Shown one piece after another: positions 22,627 through 25,411 of a stretch of DNA of 25,411 nucleotides. The first letter of the stretch is position 1; each line of letters begins with the position of its first letter. The notes beneath the pieces were generated by a model. That model was not told the DNA's origin, made no database searches, and was given only the letters and a program-made list of their open reading frames with translations. The stretch comes from an uncultured Clostridia bacterium (GTDB lineage: Bacteria > Bacillota > Clostridia > Oscillospirales > Acutalibacteraceae): contig CALCYI010000001.1 of NCBI GenBank assembly GCA_937907605.1, forward strand, positions 1 to 25,411, read 5' to 3'. A program made the position numbers and the translations under genes.

Positions 22627-24450
22627 TTAATAGTCAAATTCAATATTATACTTTCTAATCCATACATAAATTTGAAGAATATACGCGAGAACCTGCGGAG
22701 CTCGCATGAGCTGACCGTACCACGGCTCCTTAAGCGAATCGGGATTATCCATAAGCGCCCTTACGGCTTCAATATTCAGCATTTCGTAGAGCGGGCACTG
22801 CTTATCGTTAATAACATAATCAACCATTTTCTTAACCTCGCTGAGATATACGGGGTTAAAGGTCTTGGGATACGGGCTTTTCTTACGCCACGTGATAATT
22901 TCGGGAAGCTCGTTTTCAAACGCCTTTCTGAGAATTCCCTTTTCCCTGCCCTCATATGCCTTAATCTTCCATGGCATATTATAAGCATACTCAACTATTC
23001 TCCAATCGCAAAACGGGACTCTCACCTCAAGCGAGGACTCCATACTCATTACGTCCTTGCGAACGAGCAAGGTCTGCATAAACCAGTCCATATTGAGTAT
23101 AAACATTTCCCTCATTCGCCTTTCAAGTTTCGAATCCGTGCTCAGATAATCCGTTTTTGCAACAGTATCAAGATACGCGCTGTGTGCGTATTCCTCACCC
23201 TCGGGAAGAAAGCCGTCCCTGAGGATACCGCGCCTTACGTCAACCGTTCTCGACCACGGGAACGTCTCCTCAAAAAGCACCTCGGTTCTGTGGTACCACG
23301 GGTACCCGCCGAAGATTTCATCAGCACACTCACCCGACAGACACACGGTATAATTTCTCTTAACCTCCTTGCAGAATAAAAGAAGTGAGGAATCAACATC
23401 GGTAAAGCCGGGGGCGTTCCTTGCAATCGCAGCGTCAATCAGCGCCTCGGCAACAGCCTTATTGTTCAGCACAACGTTATGATGCCGTGAGCCGATATAA
23501 TCCGAAATCAGATTTATATAATCCGAGTCCTTATTGGGCTGAAAGAGGCTGCTTTTAAAGTATTTGTCGTTGTCGTCATAATCGACGGAATAAGTACTGA
23601 GCACTTCCCCGCGCTCCCTGTACTCGTCGGAAGCAACCTTTGAAATTATCGAGGAGTCAAGCCCGCCGCTTAAAAAGGTACACAGCGGCACATCGGACAC
23701 GAGCTGCCTTTTTATAGCGTCGGTAACGAGAAAATGCGTATGCTCCTGCGCTTCAAGCTCGCTTTCAAAGGACTCCTCAGCCCGGAGCTTCCAGTACTCC
23801 TTTGTTTCAGGCTTTCCGTCTTCATATGTCATATACACCGCAGGCGGAAGCTCCCTAATATCCCTGAATACAGTCTTTCCTATTGTTTTCGCGGGACCGA
23901 GCATAAATATTTCGTTCAGCCCCTCCCTGCTGCACACTCTCTCAACACCGGGAACATATAAAAGGCTCTCCATACGCGAAGCAAATGCAAAGATACCGTT
24001 TTTCTGAGTATAGTAAAGCGGCTTTACGCCAATCCTGTCGCGGCACAAAAACAGTCCGTTATCCTCCTCGTTATAGACGGCGTATGCGTAAATACCGTTA
24101 AACTTCTCAGCGCTCTTTTCCTTCCACTTATCATACGCTTTAAGCACAACCTCAGTGTCGCAGTCGGTATCAAAAGTATATCCGCAGCCCTTAAGTTCGT
24201 TTCTTATTTCATCTGTATTATAAAGCTCTCCGTTATAAACAATAATATACTTGCCGAAGCGCATCGGCTGCGCCCCGTTTTCTACGTCAATTACCGAAAG
24301 ACGTCTGTGTATAAGCGAAACATTGCTTTTTGTATACTCCCCGAAGGCGTCGGGTCCTCTCATTCTAAGCGAACGCGAAATATTCCAGATAGCCTCTTTT
24401 TCGCCTCTCAGGTCAATACTGCTGCTGAGTATTCCTGCAATTCCGCACAT
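22627..24450 (-). CDS. asnB: asparagine synthase (glutamine-hydrolysing), AsnB type
   Basis: 607 residues, full length. The enzyme makes asparagine from aspartate with ATP, taking ammonia from glutamine. The class II amidotransferase domain begins MCGIAGIL, with Cys2 as nucleophile once Met1 is removed. RRLSVID (~50-56), IVYNGELYN and LKAYDKWKE mark the glutaminase half. The synthetase half has the PP-loop LSGGLDSSIISK (~262-273), LSGECADEIFGGYPWY (~370-385), and LEVRVPFCDWRIVEYAYNMPWKIK near residue 490. The ATG has an AAGGATAA ribosome site. Its promoter is not seen because the sequence changes character within about 35 nt upstream of the start, at a suspected assembly join. Confidence 0.96.
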   Translation of the reverse strand: MCGIAGILSSSIDLRGEKEAIWNISRSLRMRGPDAFGEYTKSNVSLIHRRLSVIDVENGAQPMRFGKYIIVYNGELYNTDEIRNELKGCGYTFDTDCDTEVVLKAYDKWKEKSAEKFNGIYAYAVYNEEDNGLFLCRDRIGVKPLYYTQKNGIFAFASRMESLLYVPGVERVCSREGLNEIFMLGPAKTIGKTVFRDIRELPPAVYMTYEDGKPETKEYWKLRAEESFESELEAQEHTHFLVTDAIKRQLVSDVPLCTFLSGGLDSSIISKVASDEYRERGEVLSTYSVDYDDNDKYFKSSLFQPNKDSDYINLISDYIGSRHHNVVLNNKAVAEALIDAAIARNAPGFTDVDSSLLLFCKEVKRNYTVCLSGECADEIFGGYPWYHRTEVLFEETFPWSRTVDVRRGILRDGFLPEGEEYAHSAYLDTVAKTDYLSTDSKLERRMREMFILNMDWFMQTLLVRKDVMSMESSLEVRVPFCDWRIVEYAYNMPWKIKAYEGREKGILRKAFENELPEIITWRKKSPYPKTFNPVYLSEVKKMVDYVINDKQCPLYEMLNIEAVRALMDNPDSLKEPWYGQLMRAPQVLAYILQIYVWIRKYNIEFDY

Positions 24451-24485
24451 AGTATTATCCTTATTCTATACCGTATTTTACCTTC
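24451..24485. other. suspected junction between unrelated sequences
   Basis: Upstream of asnB the expected promoter region is missing. Recognisable chemotaxis-receptor coding sequence on the opposite strand begins within 35 nt. Everything to the right differs in gene content and codon choice (for example frequent gtc, ctc, atc). The exact break cannot be placed by eye. Confidence 0.5.
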
Positions 24486-24803
24486 TGCGCGGCAATTTCC
24501 GCGTTGTCGATCTCGATGAAAACTCAAAAGACGAGTTCGGCGAGCTCGCACGCGCCGTCAACGGCATGATCCGAGACATTCGCCAATTGATCAAAAAAGT
24601 CATGGGCACTGCCGAAAAAGTCTCGTCATCGAGCGATGCACTCTCGGCAAATTCTCTCGACACGGCGGAAGCCTCCAATCACATTGCCGAGATCGTCATG
24701 AAAATTCACGGCGACATGGAAGCGCAACATAAAAACATCGTCGCGGCGAAGGCAAATGTCGACGGCGTTTTTGACGACATCACTTCGGTTTCGGAAAAAT
24801 CGC
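24486..24803 (+). pseudogene. internal fragment of a methyl-accepting chemotaxis protein
   Basis: An open frame of ~106 codons encodes the end of a HAMP domain and the start of a receptor signalling domain: RGNFRVVDLDENSKDEFGELA, then ARAVNGMIRDIRQLIKKV and a long coiled coil with Ser/Ala/Glu heptads (EKVSSSSDALSANSLDTAEA). It has no start codon, ligand domain, membrane helices or the conserved signalling hairpin, and resemblance stops after DDITSVSEKS. No chemotaxis or flagellar genes occur elsewhere in the window. It is either a gene remnant or, more likely, a piece of another genome joined in assembly. Confidence 0.7.
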
Positions 24804-25134
24804 GTCTGGCGCATTTTCGCTGTGGCGGTGGACTATTTTTCCGCTGTCGGAGAAAAACTTACTGATTTTTATAACTCGCTGACAATCAGGCAATAAGTGC
24901 CCTGATATTTTTCGTCGGCAACTCGGTCGTTTTCCCGTCGAGGCTCTTTCGTGTTGCGTTTGAGACCCAAACGGAAAAGCAGAGAGCCAGAAACGCACTG
25001 CATTTCAGCCCCAACAAAAACGCCAAGCGAGCCTCTCTTGCACAAAGAAAAGCATTTCTCCTTCCTCATTCCGCCTTCCTCCGTCCTCCAAAACGTAAAG
25101 ATTTCGGAAGCTACAAAACACTTGAAGTAAAACA
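24804..25134. other. stretch without a recognisable gene
   Basis: About 330 bases in which I recognise no protein on either strand. One terminator-like hairpin is present (ATCAGG-CA with TG-CCCTGAT at 24885-24906, followed by ATTTTT). The open frames here are short or have improbable composition. The base composition is C-rich on the + strand, unlike the main block. Confidence 0.5.
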
Positions 25135-25168
25135 AAAAGCGCACAGGCAAAACCCATGCGCTTTTATT
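25135..25168 (-). terminator. terminator of the secF-like gene
   Basis: A 9-bp perfect stem AAAAGCGCA/TGCGCTTTT (25135-25143 and 25157-25165) with a 13-nt loop lies 30 nt after the secF-like stop. On the - strand it ends in TTTTTGTTTT, as an intrinsic terminator should. Confidence 0.75.
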
Positions 25169-25197
25169 ATCGGTAAAAACAGATGCTATGAGAAATC

Positions 25198-25411
25198 TTA
25201 TTTCTTGCGGTTGGCACGACGACCCAGTACCAGATAGGCCACTGGCGAAGCAATGAAAATGGACGAGAGCGTACCAAACACAACGCCAAGAATCATTGCA
25301 AACGAGAACGAACGAATGCTGTCGCCACCCAGGAAGAATATACACAAAAGCACGATGAGCGTCGAAACTGATGTGTTTACAGTTCTGGCCAACGTCTGAT
25401 TGATAGAGTCG
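25198..25411 (-). CDS. secF: SecF/SecDF protein-export membrane protein, C-terminal end (partial)
   Basis: The last 70 residues of a SecF-type protein; the gene continues beyond the window's right edge. SecD/SecF assist Sec-dependent protein export with proton-motive force. Seen: NQTLARTVNTSVSTLIVLL, the conserved SecF segment after the second-last helices; FFLGGDSIRSFSFAMILGVVFGT, the penultimate helix with the conserved loop; and SSIFIASPVAYLVLG, the last helix, then a basic tail RRANRKK. The wording of the SSIFIASPVAY segment resembles Bacteroidota SecDF fusions more than Clostridia SecF. This supports a foreign origin for this end, although the taxonomic impression is from memory. Confidence 0.88.
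   Translation of the reverse strand, partial: DSINQTLARTVNTSVSTLIVLLCIFFLGGDSIRSFSFAMILGVVFGTLSSIFIASPVAYLVLGRRANRKK

Noticed and set aside
22672..23379. A 235-codon + strand open frame opposite asnB
   Set aside because: It lies entirely antisense to a well-conserved synthetase domain and has no recognisable domain or ribosome site.
24486..24803. A functional chemoreceptor gene
   Set aside because: It has no start, sensor domain, membrane helices or signalling tip, so only a fragment is present.
24869..25345. A 158-codon - strand frame overlapping the secF end
   Set aside because: It overlaps the secF frame and terminator, has odd composition, and shows no recognisable domain.

Overview
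The window looks like roughly 24.45 kb of one chromosome from a spore-forming, low-to-mid GC Clostridia-type Firmicute, followed by about 0.95 kb that probably comes from other organisms. Evidence for the host is a complete alpha/beta-type small acid-soluble spore protein gene, a T-box leader, Firmicute-style Shine-Dalgarno sequences, YmdB, an ECF-transporter S component and a domain-swapped GH3 glycosidase of a kind known from Ruminococcus and Butyrivibrio. An Oscillospiraceae/Ruminococcaceae gut or rumen bacterium fits best, but the sequence cannot fix the genus. No rRNA, tRNA, CRISPR array, transposase or phage gene is visible.

Left part (1-5.9 kb): a divergent module. An ATC-hydrolase-like protein and an alpha/beta hydrolase run leftward. 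A two-gene exporter-fold ATPase pair runs rightward. Between them lie two near-identical palindromic operators, one inside the leftward promoter and one just after the rightward start. Downstream of the ABC pair are a DtxR/MntR-like regulator whose metal-binding second half is not recognisable, and a spore protein gene.

Middle (5.9-16 kb): trpB2 (PLP-dependent tryptophan synthase beta-like) under a tryptophan-type T-box leader; a GH3 glycosidase with swapped domain order; two overlapping genes for unrelated FAD oxidoreductases (HI0933/BaiN-like and COG2509-like); an ECF S component with a structured leader; and a dusB-trmL-DUF4097 operon. The ECF and dusB genes are divergent, with -35 boxes three bases apart.

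Right part (16-24.45 kb): an all-leftward block. In order of transcription it is asnB, repeat element B, nitroreductase and glycerophosphodiesterase, repeat element A, then ymdB, an orphan oligopeptide-type binding lipoprotein and recG. Elements A and B are about 275-nt homologous non-coding sequences with terminal inverted repeats and at least four internal stems. Several stems differ in sequence between copies yet still pair. I see no known family that explains them, and they are the best candidate here for something undescribed.

From about 24.46 kb the content changes abruptly. A headless and tailless chemotaxis-receptor fragment, about 330 bases without a recognisable gene, and the 3' end of a Bacteroidota-like secF follow one another. 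A chimeric assembly is the simplest explanation.
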